A stretch of 64,000 nt of DNA from Herminiimonas contaminans (GCF_015645465.1 NZ_JADOEL010000003.1:248001-312000), one strand, 5' to 3'. Positions 29,521 to 39,738 are shown, numbered from the stretch's first letter. A program made the numbers and translations. The notes: a model not told the origin generated them from the sequence alone.

Positions 29521-30105
29521 TTATATTTGACGCGCCACGCCGAGCAAGCGGTTCACCAATTCACTGGATGTGGTTGCGGTGAATTTCCGCATCAGCTTGG
29601 CCCGGTGCATTTCCACCGTGCGCGGACTGAGGCCGATTTGCTTGGCGATCAGTTTGCTGGTTTTGCCGTCTACTAGCAGCGCGGCAATTTCACGCTCACG
29701 TGGTGTCAGTTCGGCCGTGACCGGACGTTTCTCACTCAAATCTTCAAAAGTCCAGATGCCGGCAGCATGCGGGTCTTCGCTATGCAGCGCCCGTCCGCTC
29801 ACATGGCACCAGAATAATTGCCCGTCTGCACGCTTCATGATGCGCTCGTCCGAATAACAACCCTTGGCATTCATGATGGGAACGATGCGGGCGCCGGTCC
29901 GCTCAAATTCCACATAACTTGGGTAGAGCTGCGCGAATGAGAGTCCGTTCAGCGCGCCATGCTCATAGCCAAACATCACCGCCAGCGCGTGATTGCAGTC
30001 ATGCATGACGCGATGTTGCGATATGCACATGCCGATAGGCGCATGCCGGAATATGCTTTCATAATCGATGTCTGCGCGTTCATTCATGCCGGATTCAGCC
30101 TTCAT
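29521..30105 (-). CDS. PAS-LuxR family transcriptional regulator
   Basis: The 194-aa product has a PAS domain (about 12-120; FRHAPIGMCISQ through ISQHRVMHDCNHALAVMFGY, then RADGQLFWCHVSGRAL). This is joined to a LuxR/FixJ-type helix-turn-helix (ELTPREREIAALLVDGKTSK, then LSPRTVEMHRAKLMRKF). It has no phospho-receiver domain. It diverges from scoA across about 100 bp, so control of the scoAB genes is a reasonable guess. The ATG at 30105 has GAGGA almost touching it; the second ATG at 30087 (MNERADIDYES) is a possible alternative. Confidence 0.85.
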   Translation of the reverse strand: MKAESGMNERADIDYESIFRHAPIGMCISQHRVMHDCNHALAVMFGYEHGALNGLSFAQLYPSYVEFERTGARIVPIMNAKGCYSDERIMKRADGQLFWCHVSGRALHSEDPHAAGIWTFEDLSEKRPVTAELTPREREIAALLVDGKTSKLIAKQIGLSPRTVEMHRAKLMRKFTATTSSELVNRLLGVARQI

Positions 30106-30209
30106 TCCTCGTAGTTCTACGGTATTGTGACTATGACAGCGCCGCCGTATGCTGGCAGATGCACTTTTGTTGTTCCGTTGCGGTTTACTCTACACAAAGA
30201 AGGGTGCCT

Positions 30210-30908
30210 ATGAACAAAGTTTATCCTGATGCGGCTTCCGCACTGGCGGATATAGTCCGGGACGGACAAACCATCGCGGTCGGCGGTTTTGGACTGTGCG
30301 GTATCCCGGAAGCCCTGATTGCCGCCTTACGCGACTCCGGTGTGCAAAACCTGACCGCTATTTCCAATAATGCCGGGGTGGACGATGCCGGTCTGGGCCA
30401 GTTACTGCAAACACGCCAGATCAAGAAAATGATTGCCTCCTATGTAGGTGAAAACAAGGAATTCGAACGCCAGTACCTGGCCGGCGAACTGGAATTGGAA
30501 TTCACGCCGCAAGGAACACTGGCCGAAAAATTGCGCGCTGGTGGTGCAGGCATACCTGCTTTTTTTACTAAAACCGGTGTCGGTACCGTGGTTTCTGAAG
30601 GTAAGGATGTGCGCGAATTTGATGGCGAAAAATACGTGATGGAACGATCGCTGGTTGCGGATGTGTCGATAGTCAAAGCGTATATGGCAGACAAGGCCGG
30701 TAACCTCGTTTATCGCCGTACCGCGCGCAACTTCAATCCGAATGTGGCGATGGCCGGGAAAATCACCGTGGTCGAAGTCGAAAAGCTGGTCGAGATCGGC
30801 GAAATCGATCCGGATCACGTGCACACACCGGGCATCTTCATACACCGCATCGTGCTGAATGCACATCCGCAGAAGCGGATAGAGCAACGCACCCTGCGTG
30901 CAAGCTAA
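30210..30908 (+). CDS. scoA: 3-oxoacid CoA-transferase subunit A
   Basis: The 232-aa alpha subunit has the CoA-transferase family I glycine-rich start (GGFGLCGIPEALI) and NAGVDDAGLG, as in succinyl-CoA:acetoacetate CoA-transferase. With scoB it transfers CoA from succinyl-CoA to acetoacetate. The ATG at 30210 (MNKVYPDAAS) has AGAAGGGTG before it; the longer frame from 30159 has no support. A related 3-oxoadipate transferase is possible by sequence, but bdhA next door favours ketone-body or PHB use. Confidence 0.88.
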   Translation: MNKVYPDAASALADIVRDGQTIAVGGFGLCGIPEALIAALRDSGVQNLTAISNNAGVDDAGLGQLLQTRQIKKMIASYVGENKEFERQYLAGELELEFTPQGTLAEKLRAGGAGIPAFFTKTGVGTVVSEGKDVREFDGEKYVMERSLVADVSIVKAYMADKAGNLVYRRTARNFNPNVAMAGKITVVEVEKLVEIGEIDPDHVHTPGIFIHRIVLNAHPQKRIEQRTLRAS

Positions 30909-30926
30909 TCAACACGGAGACATCAC

Positions 30927-31580
30927 ATGGCCTGGACCCGGGAAGAAATGGCAGCGCGTGCAGCGCAGGAATTACAGGACGGTGCTTACGTCAACCTCGG
31001 CATAGGCTTGCCGACGCTGGTGGCGAATTACGTGCCGGACGATATCCATGTCTGGTTGCAATCGGAGAATGGCTTGCTCGGCATTGGACCGTTCCCGACT
31101 GAAGATGAAATCGATCCCGACCTGATCAATGCCGGCAAGCAGACGGTCACTTCCTTGCCTGGTTCATCTTATTTCAGTTCGGCCGATTCCTTCGGCATGA
31201 TACGGGGCGGCAAAATCGATATCGCCTTGCTGGGAGCGATGCAGGTATCCGCACAAGGCGACCTTGCGAACTGGATGATCCCCGGCAAAATGGTAAAGGG
31301 CATGGGCGGTGCGATGGACCTGGTTGCAGGTGTCAAACGTATCGTGGTATTGATGGAGCATGTGGCGCGTGCTAAGGACGGTACGGTATCGCACAAGATA
31401 TTGCCGCAATGCAGCCTGCCGTTGACGGGTGTTGCGGTGGTCGATCGCATCATCACTGATCTGGGTGTGATGGATGTGACACCGCAAGGTTTGCAGTTAG
31501 TCGAATTGGCGACAGGTGTCACGCTGGAAGAAATCCAGGCCGGCACCGGCGTACCGCTGGATAGCAGCAAGCTGCAATAA
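30927..31580 (+). CDS. scoB: 3-oxoacid CoA-transferase subunit B
   Basis: The 217-aa beta subunit has the catalytic Glu in SENG (E47) and the conserved [13 protein letters not shown] and [16 protein letters not shown] regions. It is 18 nt after scoA, so the two are co-transcribed. bdhA converges 22 nt downstream. Confidence 0.9.
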   Translation: MAWTREEMAARAAQELQDGAYVNLGIGLPTLVANYVPDDIHVWLQSENGLLGIGPFPTEDEIDPDLINAGKQTVTSLPGSSYFSSADSFGMIRGGKIDIALLGAMQVSAQGDLANWMIPGKMVKGMGGAMDLVAGVKRIVVLMEHVARAKDGTVSHKILPQCSLPLTGVAVVDRIITDLGVMDVTPQGLQLVELATGVTLEEIQAGTGVPLDSSKLQ

Positions 31581-31602
31581 CGCTGAGAGCAGGGCGCTGG
31601 AC

Positions 31603-32397
31603 TTATTGTGCAGTCCAGCCGCCATCCATATTCCACGCAGCACCACGCACCTGTACTGCAGCCTCACTGCAGAGGAATACAGCGAGCGCACCCAATTGCT
31701 GCGGCGTGACAAATTCGCCGGACGGCTGCTTCTCTGAAACCAGATCCTTCTTCGCTGCCTCGTCCGACAAACCTTCACGGGTGGCGCGCGCATCCACTTG
31801 CTTCTGCACCAGCGGCGTCAAAACCCAGCCCGGACATATCGCATTGCAGGTAATGCCAGTATGCGCCATCTCCAGTGCTGTTACTTTGGTCAGGCCGACG
31901 ATGCCGTGCTTGGCTGCGACATAAGCTGATTTCTGTACCGAGCCGACCAGTCCATGTACGGATGCGATGTTGATGATGCGGCCCCAGTTCTTCGCCTGCA
32001 TCATAGGCAGTGCGAGGCGGGTAGTGTGGAAAGCGGAGGACAGGTTGATGGCGATGATGGCATCCCATTTTTCAACCGGAAAGTCTTCTATGGTTTCGGT
32101 ATGCTGGATACCTGCATTGTTGACGAGGATGTCAACAGCCCCAAACTGCTCGGCAGCAAAGGCCATCATGGCGGCGATTTCTGCCGGTTTCGACATGTCT
32201 GCCGGATGATGCACACACTTGACGCCATGCTTGCGCATCAATGCTGCTTGCAGTGTCTTGATCTCATTCGCATCACCGAAACCGTTGAGCACGATATCGG
32301 CACCTTGCTGCGCCAGTGCCTGCGCAATTCCCAATCCTATGCCCGAAGTCGAGCCGGTTACCAGCGCGGTCTTGCCGTGTAGAGGAGCTTTTTGCAT
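31603..32397 (-). CDS. bdhA: 3-hydroxybutyrate dehydrogenase
   Basis: The 264-aa SDR is close to D-3-hydroxybutyrate dehydrogenases: TGSTSGIGLGIA, NNAGIQH (typical of BDH), IINIASVHGLVGS, the active site YVAAKHG, CPGWVLTPLVQKQ and the C-terminal NMDGGWTAQ. It oxidises 3-hydroxybutyrate to acetoacetate with NAD, feeding ScoAB. The frame opens at 32475, but ATG at 32397 has GAAAGG upstream and family length. Confidence 0.92.
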   Translation of the reverse strand: MQKAPLHGKTALVTGSTSGIGLGIAQALAQQGADIVLNGFGDANEIKTLQAALMRKHGVKCVHHPADMSKPAEIAAMMAFAAEQFGAVDILVNNAGIQHTETIEDFPVEKWDAIIAINLSSAFHTTRLALPMMQAKNWGRIINIASVHGLVGSVQKSAYVAAKHGIVGLTKVTALEMAHTGITCNAICPGWVLTPLVQKQVDARATREGLSDEAAKKDLVSEKQPSGEFVTPQQLGALAVFLCSEAAVQVRGAAWNMDGGWTAQ

Positions 32398-32550
32398 GGT
32401 CTGCCTTTCAATCTGAAAGTTTCTGCGTAGCGATCTTTGGTAAGATTCTACGCGTAAGCGCAAAAAAAGAAGCAATAAAGAGACAAGAAATCAACAAGAG
32501 AAAACCGCAATTGTCGCGCACCACGCGCCGACTACCTGATGGCGAGACAT

Positions 32551-33417
32551 ATGACCCAGCTACAAATCAAGTCCGTGCAATGCCTTTCCCCGACTGGCTT
32601 GCATCAAATGGCATACAAGGAATGGGGCGATAGTAACAATCCCAAAACACTGGTTTGCGTGCATGGCCTGAGCCGTGTTTCCGACGATTTCGACATGCTG
32701 GCGCAAGAGCTGGCCCGTGATTATCGCGTGATCTGTCCGGATGTGGTCGGACGTGGTCGCTCCGGTCGCCTGCTGGATCCGCAGTACTACCAGATTCCAC
32801 AATACGTCAGCGATATGGTGACATTGATCGCGCGCCTCGGTGTAAGTGAGCTGCACTGGCTGGGAACATCGCTGGGTGGCGTAATAGGCATGGCACTTGC
32901 ATCACTGCCTGCGAATCCGATACGCCGACTGATACTGAATGATATCGGTCCGGAAATGGATGCGGTGGCCCTGGCACGGATAGGTGAATACGTTGGCAAG
33001 GATGTACGCTTCGCAACTTTTGATGAGGCATGGAATTATGTGCGGGCAATTTCGCTGTCCTTTGGTCAGCATAGTGATCCGCAGTGGCGCAAGCTGGCGG
33101 CGGACGTGATGCATCAGGATGCCGACGGGCAATGGGTGTTTACATACGATCCCGGGATTGCTGTGCCATTCAAGGCAACTACCGTGCATAGCGTGCAGGC
33201 AGACACCCAGCGTCTGTGGGCTGCCTACGATGCCATTACCTGTCCGACGCTGGTGATACGTGGTGCCGAGTCGGATTTGTTGTCGAACCAAACAGTGCAG
33301 GCGATGTCACAACGCGGGCCGAAAGCACAAATTGTCGAGTTGCCAGGGGTAGGCCACGCGCCGACTTTCCTGCATGCAGACCAGATTGCAATCGCGAAGA
33401 ATTTTTTGCTGGCTTGA
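32551..33417 (+). CDS. Alpha/beta-hydrolase
   Basis: The 288-aa hydrolase has the oxyanion HG motif (VCVHGLSR), nucleophile elbow GTSLGG, a late Asp in GAESDLL and His in GVGHAPTF, so the Ser-Asp-His triad is complete. The substrate is unknown. An in-frame ATG at 32539 exists; I chose 32551 because GGCGAG is placed before it. A RidA-family gene and relA follow on the same strand. Confidence 0.82.
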   Translation: MTQLQIKSVQCLSPTGLHQMAYKEWGDSNNPKTLVCVHGLSRVSDDFDMLAQELARDYRVICPDVVGRGRSGRLLDPQYYQIPQYVSDMVTLIARLGVSELHWLGTSLGGVIGMALASLPANPIRRLILNDIGPEMDAVALARIGEYVGKDVRFATFDEAWNYVRAISLSFGQHSDPQWRKLAADVMHQDADGQWVFTYDPGIAVPFKATTVHSVQADTQRLWAAYDAITCPTLVIRGAESDLLSNQTVQAMSQRGPKAQIVELPGVGHAPTFLHADQIAIAKNFLLA

Positions 33418-33447
33418 TATTTCCAGGTCGGTTTTTATATTGGATAC

Positions 33448-33801
33448 ATGATGAACATTACACGCTTGCACATAGGCGATACGCTGTCCGAAGTGGCGAT
33501 ACACAACGGCACGGTATACTTGGCGGGACAAATCGCCGAAGACACGACACAAAACATCCAGGGGCAGACCCGCGAAGTGCTGGGTCATATTGACCGTCTG
33601 CTGGCGGAAGCGGGCAGCGACAAGACGCGTATTTTGTCGTGTCAGATTTTTGTTGCCGACGTCAAGGATTTTGACGGGATGAATGAAGCGTGGAACGAGT
33701 GGGTGCCGGAAGGCCACACGCCGCCGCGCGCCACAGTGGGTGCGCAGTTTCCTGATCCTAAGCGCCTGGTAGAGATAATTGTAGTTGCAGCATCTTCTTA
33801 G
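33448..33801 (+). CDS. RidA/YjgF family protein
   Basis: The 117-aa product has the RidA fold signature: NGTVYLAGQIAEDT, LSCQIFVADVKDF, and the conserved Arg in PPRATVGA, followed by VEIIVVAA. Members deaminate reactive enamines/imines or bind small ligands. The closeness to relA (7 nt) suggests co-transcription, without proving a link. Either of two adjacent ATG codons may start it. Confidence 0.85.
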   Translation: MMNITRLHIGDTLSEVAIHNGTVYLAGQIAEDTTQNIQGQTREVLGHIDRLLAEAGSDKTRILSCQIFVADVKDFDGMNEAWNEWVPEGHTPPRATVGAQFPDPKRLVEIIVVAASS

Positions 33802-33808
33802 GTTTTAA

Positions 33809-36085
33809 ATGGTTTCCTTAGCTTCATCACAGAGCGATACGCAAGAGCTACTTCGCTCTGGTTTGACCGAACACGACAGTGCGCGCGTGATGGATGCGCT
33901 CGCCTTCGTCAAACCGATTTATAGCGGTAAAAATGTCTCGGCCGGACAGGATGCATTTGAAAGTGAACAGGATACCTTCGAGTTTGCGCAAGGCGTCGCC
34001 ACTGTTCTCTCTCAATTGGAAACTGATGCCGATACCCGGATTGCAGCCTTGTTGTTCGAGTTGGCAACCGTTGACCCGGCCGCGGCCGAGAAGATAGAAG
34101 AGCGCTTCGGTACGGAAGTAAATAATCTGGTGCAGGGTGTGCGGCAATTGATGCGTCTGCACGAAGTCACCTTCGTCCAGCATGAAGCTGCCCGCAGCAA
34201 GAATGCGGCGCAGGAAGCAGCAGCGCAACTCGAAGTCGTACGCAAGATGTTGCTGGCGATGGCATCCGATATGCGCGTGGTGCTGGTGCGTCTCGGCACC
34301 CGCGTGACCACGCTGCGCTATTTCGCTGATAACAAGGTACAGAACGAACGTTCGAAACAATATGCACGTGAGACTTTCGATCTCTATGCACCGCTGGCTA
34401 ACCGTCTCGGCGTGTGGCAGCTGAAATGGGAGCTGGAAGATTTATCTTTCCGTTTCCTGCAGCCGGAAGCCTACAAACGCATAGCCTCGCAACTCGAAGA
34501 AAAGCGCGTCGAGCGCGAAGCCTTCATCGCCAACGCGATCAAACGTTTGCAATCGGAAATGGCCGCTGCCGGTATCAAGGCGGAAGTCTTTGGTCGCCCC
34601 AAACATATCTTCAGTATCTGGAGCAAATTGCGCGGCAAGGCGATCGAGTTTTCCGATCTGTATGACGTACGCGCATTCCGCGTGATCGTCGACGATGTGA
34701 AAACCTGCTACACGGTGCTGGGCATCATCCACAACATCTGGGCGCCAATACCGGAAGAATTCGACGACTACATTTCGCGCCCGAAACCGAATGGCTATCA
34801 ATCGCTGCACACCATCGTCATTGCAGAGGACGGACGTCCGCTCGAAGTGCAGGTGCGCACCAACGATATGCACGACTTCGCCGAGTATGGCGTAGCCGCA
34901 CACTGGCGTTACAAGGAATCCGGCGGTTCGAACTTCTCCGGGCAAAAGTACGACGAAAAGATTGCCTGGTTGCGCCAGTTGCTGGCGTGGAAAAGCGAGG
35001 TGGTTGATACCGTCGTCGGACAGGAAGAAGTGCACCGCGACTGGGTCGAGAAACTCAAGTCGGCGACGCTGGATGATCGCATCTATGTCTTGACGCCGCA
35101 GGCGCGCGTGATCGAATTACCAAATGGCGCGACGCCTATCGACTTTGCCTATCACTTGCACAGCGATGTCGGACATCGCTGCCGTGGTGCGCGTGTCGAT
35201 GGCGTATTGGTACCGTTGAATACTGTGCTGAAGAACGGCCAGACCGTAGACATCATTACCGCCAAGGGCGTTAGCACCGTGACCGGTACTGTCGGTCCGT
35301 CGCGTGACTGGCTGTCACCTGGCTATGCGGCAAGCTCGCGTACCCGCGCCAAGGTGCGCGCATGGTTCAATGCGATCGATATGCAAGAGACCTTGTCGCA
35401 TGGTCGTGGCCTGGTGGAAAAAACCTTGCAGCGCGAAGGTAAAACAGCTGTCAACCTTGAAGAACTGGCGCACAAGCTGGGCTTCTCCAAGGTAGATGAT
35501 CTCTTCCTGGCGGTGGGCAAGGATGAGTTCAGCCTGCGTACGGTAGAGCAGGCCCTGCACGGCGAAGATCCGAATGCTGCCGAACCGGAAGATGCGGTCA
35601 TCCCGCGCAAGAGCCGTGCGTCCAGCGTGGTGCATGGCGCCAAGTCCGGCGTGCTGGTGGTCGGCACCGATGGCTTGATGACGCAATTGGCAAAGTGCTG
35701 CAAACCGGCACCGCCGGATGAAATCGTCGGTTTCATTACGCGTGGCAAAGGTGTGTCCATCCATCGTGCCGATTGCAAGAATTTCGTCGAGATGCGCAAC
35801 AAGGCACCGGAGCGTGTGATCCAGACTGCCTGGGGCAGGCCGGAGTCGGCCACTGTGTATCCGGTCGACATCTTCGTGCTGGCCGGCGACCGGCAAGGCT
35901 TGCTGCGCGACATCTCGGATATTTTCCTGCGTGAAAAAATCAATGTGATCGGCGTCAGCACGCAAAGCGTGAAAGGGCAGGCACGTATGGCCTTTACTGC
36001 AGAAATTGCTTCGACCGCGCAATTGCAGAAAGCGCTGAACGTGATCCGCGAAGTCAGCGGTGTGCTGGAAGCCAAGCGGCATTGA
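33809..36085 (+). CDS. relA: (p)ppGpp synthetase RelA
   Basis: The 758-aa long RSH protein makes (p)ppGpp on stalled ribosomes. The N-terminal hydrolase-like domain (about 20-190) lacks the HD metal motif. The synthetase domain carries EFDD at about 316-319, typical of monofunctional RelA rather than the RFDD of bifunctional SpoT, plus RPKPNGYQSLHT. A TGS domain begins near 419 and a C-terminal ACT domain near 681, with conserved Cys (LAKCCKPAPPD) between. The synthetase-only assignment follows from these residues. Confidence 0.94.
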   Translation: MVSLASSQSDTQELLRSGLTEHDSARVMDALAFVKPIYSGKNVSAGQDAFESEQDTFEFAQGVATVLSQLETDADTRIAALLFELATVDPAAAEKIEERFGTEVNNLVQGVRQLMRLHEVTFVQHEAARSKNAAQEAAAQLEVVRKMLLAMASDMRVVLVRLGTRVTTLRYFADNKVQNERSKQYARETFDLYAPLANRLGVWQLKWELEDLSFRFLQPEAYKRIASQLEEKRVEREAFIANAIKRLQSEMAAAGIKAEVFGRPKHIFSIWSKLRGKAIEFSDLYDVRAFRVIVDDVKTCYTVLGIIHNIWAPIPEEFDDYISRPKPNGYQSLHTIVIAEDGRPLEVQVRTNDMHDFAEYGVAAHWRYKESGGSNFSGQKYDEKIAWLRQLLAWKSEVVDTVVGQEEVHRDWVEKLKSATLDDRIYVLTPQARVIELPNGATPIDFAYHLHSDVGHRCRGARVDGVLVPLNTVLKNGQTVDIITAKGVSTVTGTVGPSRDWLSPGYAASSRTRAKVRAWFNAIDMQETLSHGRGLVEKTLQREGKTAVNLEELAHKLGFSKVDDLFLAVGKDEFSLRTVEQALHGEDPNAAEPEDAVIPRKSRASSVVHGAKSGVLVVGTDGLMTQLAKCCKPAPPDEIVGFITRGKGVSIHRADCKNFVEMRNKAPERVIQTAWGRPESATVYPVDIFVLAGDRQGLLRDISDIFLREKINVIGVSTQSVKGQARMAFTAEIASTAQLQKALNVIREVSGVLEAKRH

Positions 36086-36173
36086 TGAGCTGTTTTTCGC
36101 TGGCGAAATCAAATGGCGATGAATTTTTTGCACTTAGTTCACGGAAGCACTAGCTAAGTAAATAATTTGCCGC

Positions 36174-36179
36174 TATAAT
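36174..36179 (+). promoter_or_regulatory. -10 element of tRNA-Val promoter
   Basis: A perfect TATAAT lies 11 nt before tRNA-Val. No good -35 is seen at the expected distance. Confidence 0.5.
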
Positions 36180-36190
36180 TTCGCTTCTTT

Positions 36191-36267
36191 AGGCGCGTAG
36201 CTCAGCTGGTTAGAGCACTACCTTGACATGGTAGGGGTCGTTGGTTCGAGTCCAATCGTGCCTACCA
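36191..36267 (+). tRNA. tRNA-Val (anticodon GAC)
   Basis: A 77-nt tRNA. The acceptor stem AGGCGCG/CGTGCCT has one G-T pair and is followed by ACCA. The anticodon stem CTACC/GGTAG encloses TTGACAT, giving GAC. The T arm is TTGG-TTCGAGT-CCAA. It reads GUC and GUU. Confidence 0.95.
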
Positions 36268-36489
36268 ACGAAAAATTGGTAAAACCTGTAAGAGCGAGAA
36301 AGGCAACCCGGTTATGACACCGCGAACGGCAACCACATTGGTTTCCAGGCGACGCTAAGTCGGGTTCTTTTTCGTCATTACCATTGAAAAAGCGCGGCTA
36401 GCCCGCGTTTTTTTTCGTCCGCATTTTTTGTTGTTCAATTTATCCAGTCTAGCGTCAGCATGCAGGGTCCCGCTGAAACGGAGAGCAAA
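36268..36489 (+). promoter_or_regulatory. thrS: thrS leader region
   Basis: About 220 bp between tRNA-Val and thrS with no gene. It contains a terminator-like hairpin near its middle-right (36393-36415). Placement upstream of a synthetase gene would allow attenuation, but it may simply end the tRNA transcript. Confidence 0.35.
36393..36415 (+). terminator. Terminator-like hairpin upstream of thrS
   Basis: CGCGG/CCGCG with loop CTAGC is followed by eight T. Confidence 0.7.
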
Positions 36490-38397
36490 ATGATTACAGT
36501 CCGACTTCCCGATGGTTCGCAACGTGAATTTGATGCGCCTGTCACCGTAGCGCAAGTTGCCGCCAATATTGGCACTGGCCTTGCCAAAGCGGCATTGGCA
36601 GGCAAGGTCAACGGCGATGTGGTCGATACCTCGTATCTGATCGATAAAGATAGCGACCTGGCTATCATCACGGACAAGGATGCCGAAGGTATCGATGTGA
36701 TCCGTCATTCGACTGCCCACTTGCTGGCATACGCGGTCAAGGAATTGTTCCCTGATGCGCAAGTCACCATCGGCCCTGTGATCGATAACGGCTTTTACTA
36801 CGATTTCTCGTACAAGCGTCCGTTTACGCCGGAAGACCTGGTCGCGATCGAAAAGAAAATGACCGAGCTTGCGAAGAAGGATGAGCCGGTTACGCGCAAA
36901 GTCATGCCGCGTGATGAAGCTGTTGCCTATTTCAAATCGATAGGTGAGGCGTACAAGGCTGAGATCATCGAATCCATCCCGGCAGACCAGGAAGTTTCGC
37001 TCTACACCGAAGGCAAGTTCACCGACCTGTGCCGCGGACCGCACGTGCCGTCGACCGGCAAGCTGAAAGTATTCAAGCTGATGAAACTGGCCGGTGCGTA
37101 CTGGCGTGGTGATTCCAAGAATGAAATGCTGCAGCGTATCTACGGTACCGCCTGGGCCAAGAAGGAAGAGCAGGAAGCTTACCTGCACATGCTGGAAGAA
37201 GCCGAGAAGCGCGATCACCGCAAGCTGGGCAAGCAGCTCGATTTCTTCCATTTCCAGGAAGAAGCGCCAGGCTTGATCTTTTGGCATCCAAAAGGCTGGT
37301 CGATCTGGCAACAGGTTGAGCAATACATGCGCAAGGTCTACCAGGACAACGATTACCAGGAAGTCAAAGCACCGCAAATCCTGGATCGCGGCCTGTGGGA
37401 AAAAACCGGTCACTGGGATAACTATCGCGAAAACATGTTCGTGACCGAGTCGGAAAACCGTTCATACGCGCTCAAGCCTATGAACTGCCCGGGTCATGTA
37501 CAAATTTACAATAGCGATATGCGCAGCTATCGCGACCTGCCTTTGCGCTACGGCGAATTCGGCCAGTGCCATCGTAATGAGCCATCCGGCGCCTTGCACG
37601 GCATGATGCGCGTGCGCGGCTTTACGCAGGATGACGGCCATATCTTCTGTACAGAAGAGCAAATTGCTGAAGAAGTTACAGCATTCCACGCGCAGGCGAT
37701 GGCGGTGTATGCAGCTTTCGGCTTTGAAAATATTGATGTCAAACTGGCTTTGCGTCCGGATAGTCGTATCGGCACTGAAGAAAGCTGGGATATCGCCGAG
37801 GAATCGCTGCGTTCCGCGCTGCGTGCCTGTGGTGTTGCCTGGACTGAGTTGCCGGGCGAGGGCGCGTTCTACGGTCCGAAAATCGAATATCACCTGAAGG
37901 ACAGCCTGGGTCGCGCATGGCAAGTGGGTACGGTGCAAATTGATCCGTCGATGCCGGGTCGCCTGGGTGCCGAGTATGTCGCAGTTGATAACAGCCGTAA
38001 AACGCCGATTATGTTGCACCGGGCCATCGTTGGTTCGCTCGAGCGTTTCATTGGTATTTTGATCGAACATTACGCTGGTGCATTGCCATTATGGCTAGCT
38101 CCGGTGCAAATTGCCGTGCTGAACATCTCTGACGCACAGGCCGAATATGCACAGGCTGTTGCACAAAACCTGAAAAAACAAGGGTTTAGGGTGCACCTGG
38201 ATTTGCGTAATGAGAAAATTACCTATAAAATACGCGAGCATTCCGTTCAGAAGCTGCCGTACATCATCGTAATTGGCGATAAAGAACGGGACGCAGGTAC
38301 AGTGGCCGTGCGAGCGCGAGGCAATGTCGATCTGGGTGTAATGCCTGTCGATTTATTGGTGGAACGTCTCAAAAACGAGATGGATACCAAAGCCTAA
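36490..38397 (+). CDS. thrS: Threonyl-tRNA synthetase
   Basis: The 635-aa class II synthetase has an N-terminal TGS domain (about 1-61), the editing domain with [11 protein letters not shown], the catalytic core with [10 protein letters not shown], motif 2 [17 protein letters not shown] and the zinc site, and a C-terminal anticodon-binding domain. The frame opens at 36460, but the ATG at 36490 has GGAGAG correctly spaced and gives [11 protein letters not shown]. It heads the thrS-infC-rpmI-rplT cluster. Confidence 0.97.
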   Translation: MITVRLPDGSQREFDAPVTVAQVAANIGTGLAKAALAGKVNGDVVDTSYLIDKDSDLAIITDKDAEGIDVIRHSTAHLLAYAVKELFPDAQVTIGPVIDNGFYYDFSYKRPFTPEDLVAIEKKMTELAKKDEPVTRKVMPRDEAVAYFKSIGEAYKAEIIESIPADQEVSLYTEGKFTDLCRGPHVPSTGKLKVFKLMKLAGAYWRGDSKNEMLQRIYGTAWAKKEEQEAYLHMLEEAEKRDHRKLGKQLDFFHFQEEAPGLIFWHPKGWSIWQQVEQYMRKVYQDNDYQEVKAPQILDRGLWEKTGHWDNYRENMFVTESENRSYALKPMNCPGHVQIYNSDMRSYRDLPLRYGEFGQCHRNEPSGALHGMMRVRGFTQDDGHIFCTEEQIAEEVTAFHAQAMAVYAAFGFENIDVKLALRPDSRIGTEESWDIAEESLRSALRACGVAWTELPGEGAFYGPKIEYHLKDSLGRAWQVGTVQIDPSMPGRLGAEYVAVDNSRKTPIMLHRAIVGSLERFIGILIEHYAGALPLWLAPVQIAVLNISDAQAEYAQAVAQNLKKQGFRVHLDLRNEKITYKIREHSVQKLPYIIVIGDKERDAGTVAVRARGNVDLGVMPVDLLVERLKNEMDTKA

Positions 38398-38455
38398 GGG
38401 GCAACCCATAGCGCAAGAGCACGGCTTAATTATTTGATTTTAAAAGGAAATTGCA

Positions 38456-38977
38456 ATAGCTACTGACAAGTCGCATCGGATCAACGGTGAAATTACAGCG
38501 CCTGAGCTACGTTTAACTGGTGTAGAAAACGAGCCGCTCGGTATCGTCACTCTGGCAGAAGCCTTCCGCCTGGCGGAAGAGGCTAATGTCGATCTGGTTG
38601 AGATTGCGCCAACTGCGCAACCACCAGTCGCACGCCTGATGGACTACGGCAAGTTCAAGTACCAGGAACAAAAGAAGGCGCACGAAGCCAAGCTGAAACA
38701 GAAGGTTATTCTGGTGAAGGAAGTCAAATTCCGGCCTGGTACCGATGATGGTGATTACAACATCAAGCTGCGCAACCTGATCAAATTCCTGGAAGACGGC
38801 GATAAAACCAAAATCACACTGCGTTTCCGCGGTCGTGAAATGGCGCATCAGGATATCGGCGTAAGAATGCTGGAACGTCTGAAACAAGATCTCGAACCAT
38901 ACGGCCAGGTTGAACAATGGCCGAAGATGGAAGGTCGTCAGATGATCATGGTTCTGTCGCCGAAGAAAAAGAAATAA
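38456..38977 (+). CDS. infC: Translation initiation factor IF-3, ATA start codon
   Basis: The 173-aa IF-3 prevents premature subunit joining and checks the start codon. The sequence reads [19 protein letters not shown], then [48 protein letters not shown] and [14 protein letters not shown]. No ATG, GTG or TTG can start the full protein; the first ATG is at residue 62. An ATA at 38456 lies 7 nt after AAAAGGA, ideal spacing. A rare start (AUU in E. coli) is a known infC feature that lets IF-3 repress its own translation. Confidence 0.9.
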   Translation: MATDKSHRINGEITAPELRLTGVENEPLGIVTLAEAFRLAEEANVDLVEIAPTAQPPVARLMDYGKFKYQEQKKAHEAKLKQKVILVKEVKFRPGTDDGDYNIKLRNLIKFLEDGDKTKITLRFRGREMAHQDIGVRMLERLKQDLEPYGQVEQWPKMEGRQMIMVLSPKKKK

Positions 38978-38989
38978 GAATTTCGTGCG

Positions 38990-39044
38990 AATCGTCCGGC
39001 AACGGACGATTTACACAAAATAGCAGTGGACTTGATTCCGCTGC
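38990..39044 (+). promoter_or_regulatory. Two hairpins in the rpmI leader
   Basis: Just after infC lie AATCGTCCG-GCAA-CGGACGATT (38990-39011) and GCAGTGGA-CTTGAT-TCCGCTGC (39023-39044, one G-T pair). Neither has a T-run. They could be the L20-binding leader that represses rpmI-rplT, as in other bacteria, but the match to a known L20 site was not tested. Confidence 0.4.
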
Positions 39045-39138
39045 ATAACAAGTGAAAGCAGGCATCCAAGCGTAACGAAATTGTTGCCACCTGCAATCAT
39101 ATAAAATGGAACTGTCCCTTAAAAGGACAGAGTGTGTC

Positions 39139-39336
39139 ATGCCTAAAATGAAAACGAAAAGCAGCGCCAAAAAGCGCTTTCGTGTACGTCCGGGTGGTAC
39201 CGTTAAACGCGGTCAAGCGTTCAAACGTCACATCCTGACCAAAAAAACCACCAAAAACAAACGTCAATTGCGCGGTGCTGTCGGTGTCCATGACACCAAC
39301 ATGAATTCCGTACGCGCAATGATGCCTACCGCTTAA
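39139..39336 (+). CDS. rpmI: 50S ribosomal protein L35
   Basis: The 65-aa L35 has the typical basic start ([15 protein letters not shown]) and [16 protein letters not shown] chose the ATG at 39139 over the longer frame at 39106, which does not fit the family. Confidence 0.97.
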   Translation: MPKMKTKSSAKKRFRVRPGGTVKRGQAFKRHILTKKTTKNKRQLRGAVGVHDTNMNSVRAMMPTA

Positions 39337-39364
39337 CCTCACACTCAATTATTAAGGAGTAATC

Positions 39365-39724
39365 ATGCCTAGAGTAAAACGTGGGGTCACAGCACGGGCC
39401 CGTCATAAGAAAGTCCTCGACCAAGCCAAAGGCTACCGTGGTCGTCGCAGCAAGGTTTACCGTATTGCCAAGCAAGCAGTTATGCGCGCTGGCCAATATG
39501 CATACCGCGATCGTCGTAACAAAAAACGCGTTTTCCGCGCTCTGTGGATCACCCGTATCAATGCAGCAGCACGTGAACATGGCGTTACATACAGCGTGTT
39601 CATGAACGGTCTGAAACGCGCATCCATCGAACTGGACCGTAAGGTCCTGGCCGACATGGCTGTGATGGACAAACCGGCATTCGCTGCAATTGTGAATCAG
39701 GTGAAAGCAAACATCGCTGCTTAA
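39365..39724 (+). CDS. rplT: 50S ribosomal protein L20
   Basis: The 119-aa L20 starts [15 protein letters not shown] and keeps [13 protein letters not shown] and [21 protein letters not shown] lies before the ATG. L20 binds 23S rRNA early in assembly and, in other bacteria, its own mRNA. Confidence 0.98.
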   Translation: MPRVKRGVTARARHKKVLDQAKGYRGRRSKVYRIAKQAVMRAGQYAYRDRRNKKRVFRALWITRINAAAREHGVTYSVFMNGLKRASIELDRKVLADMAVMDKPAFAAIVNQVKANIAA

Positions 39725-39738
39725 GTGTTGTGATCGTA

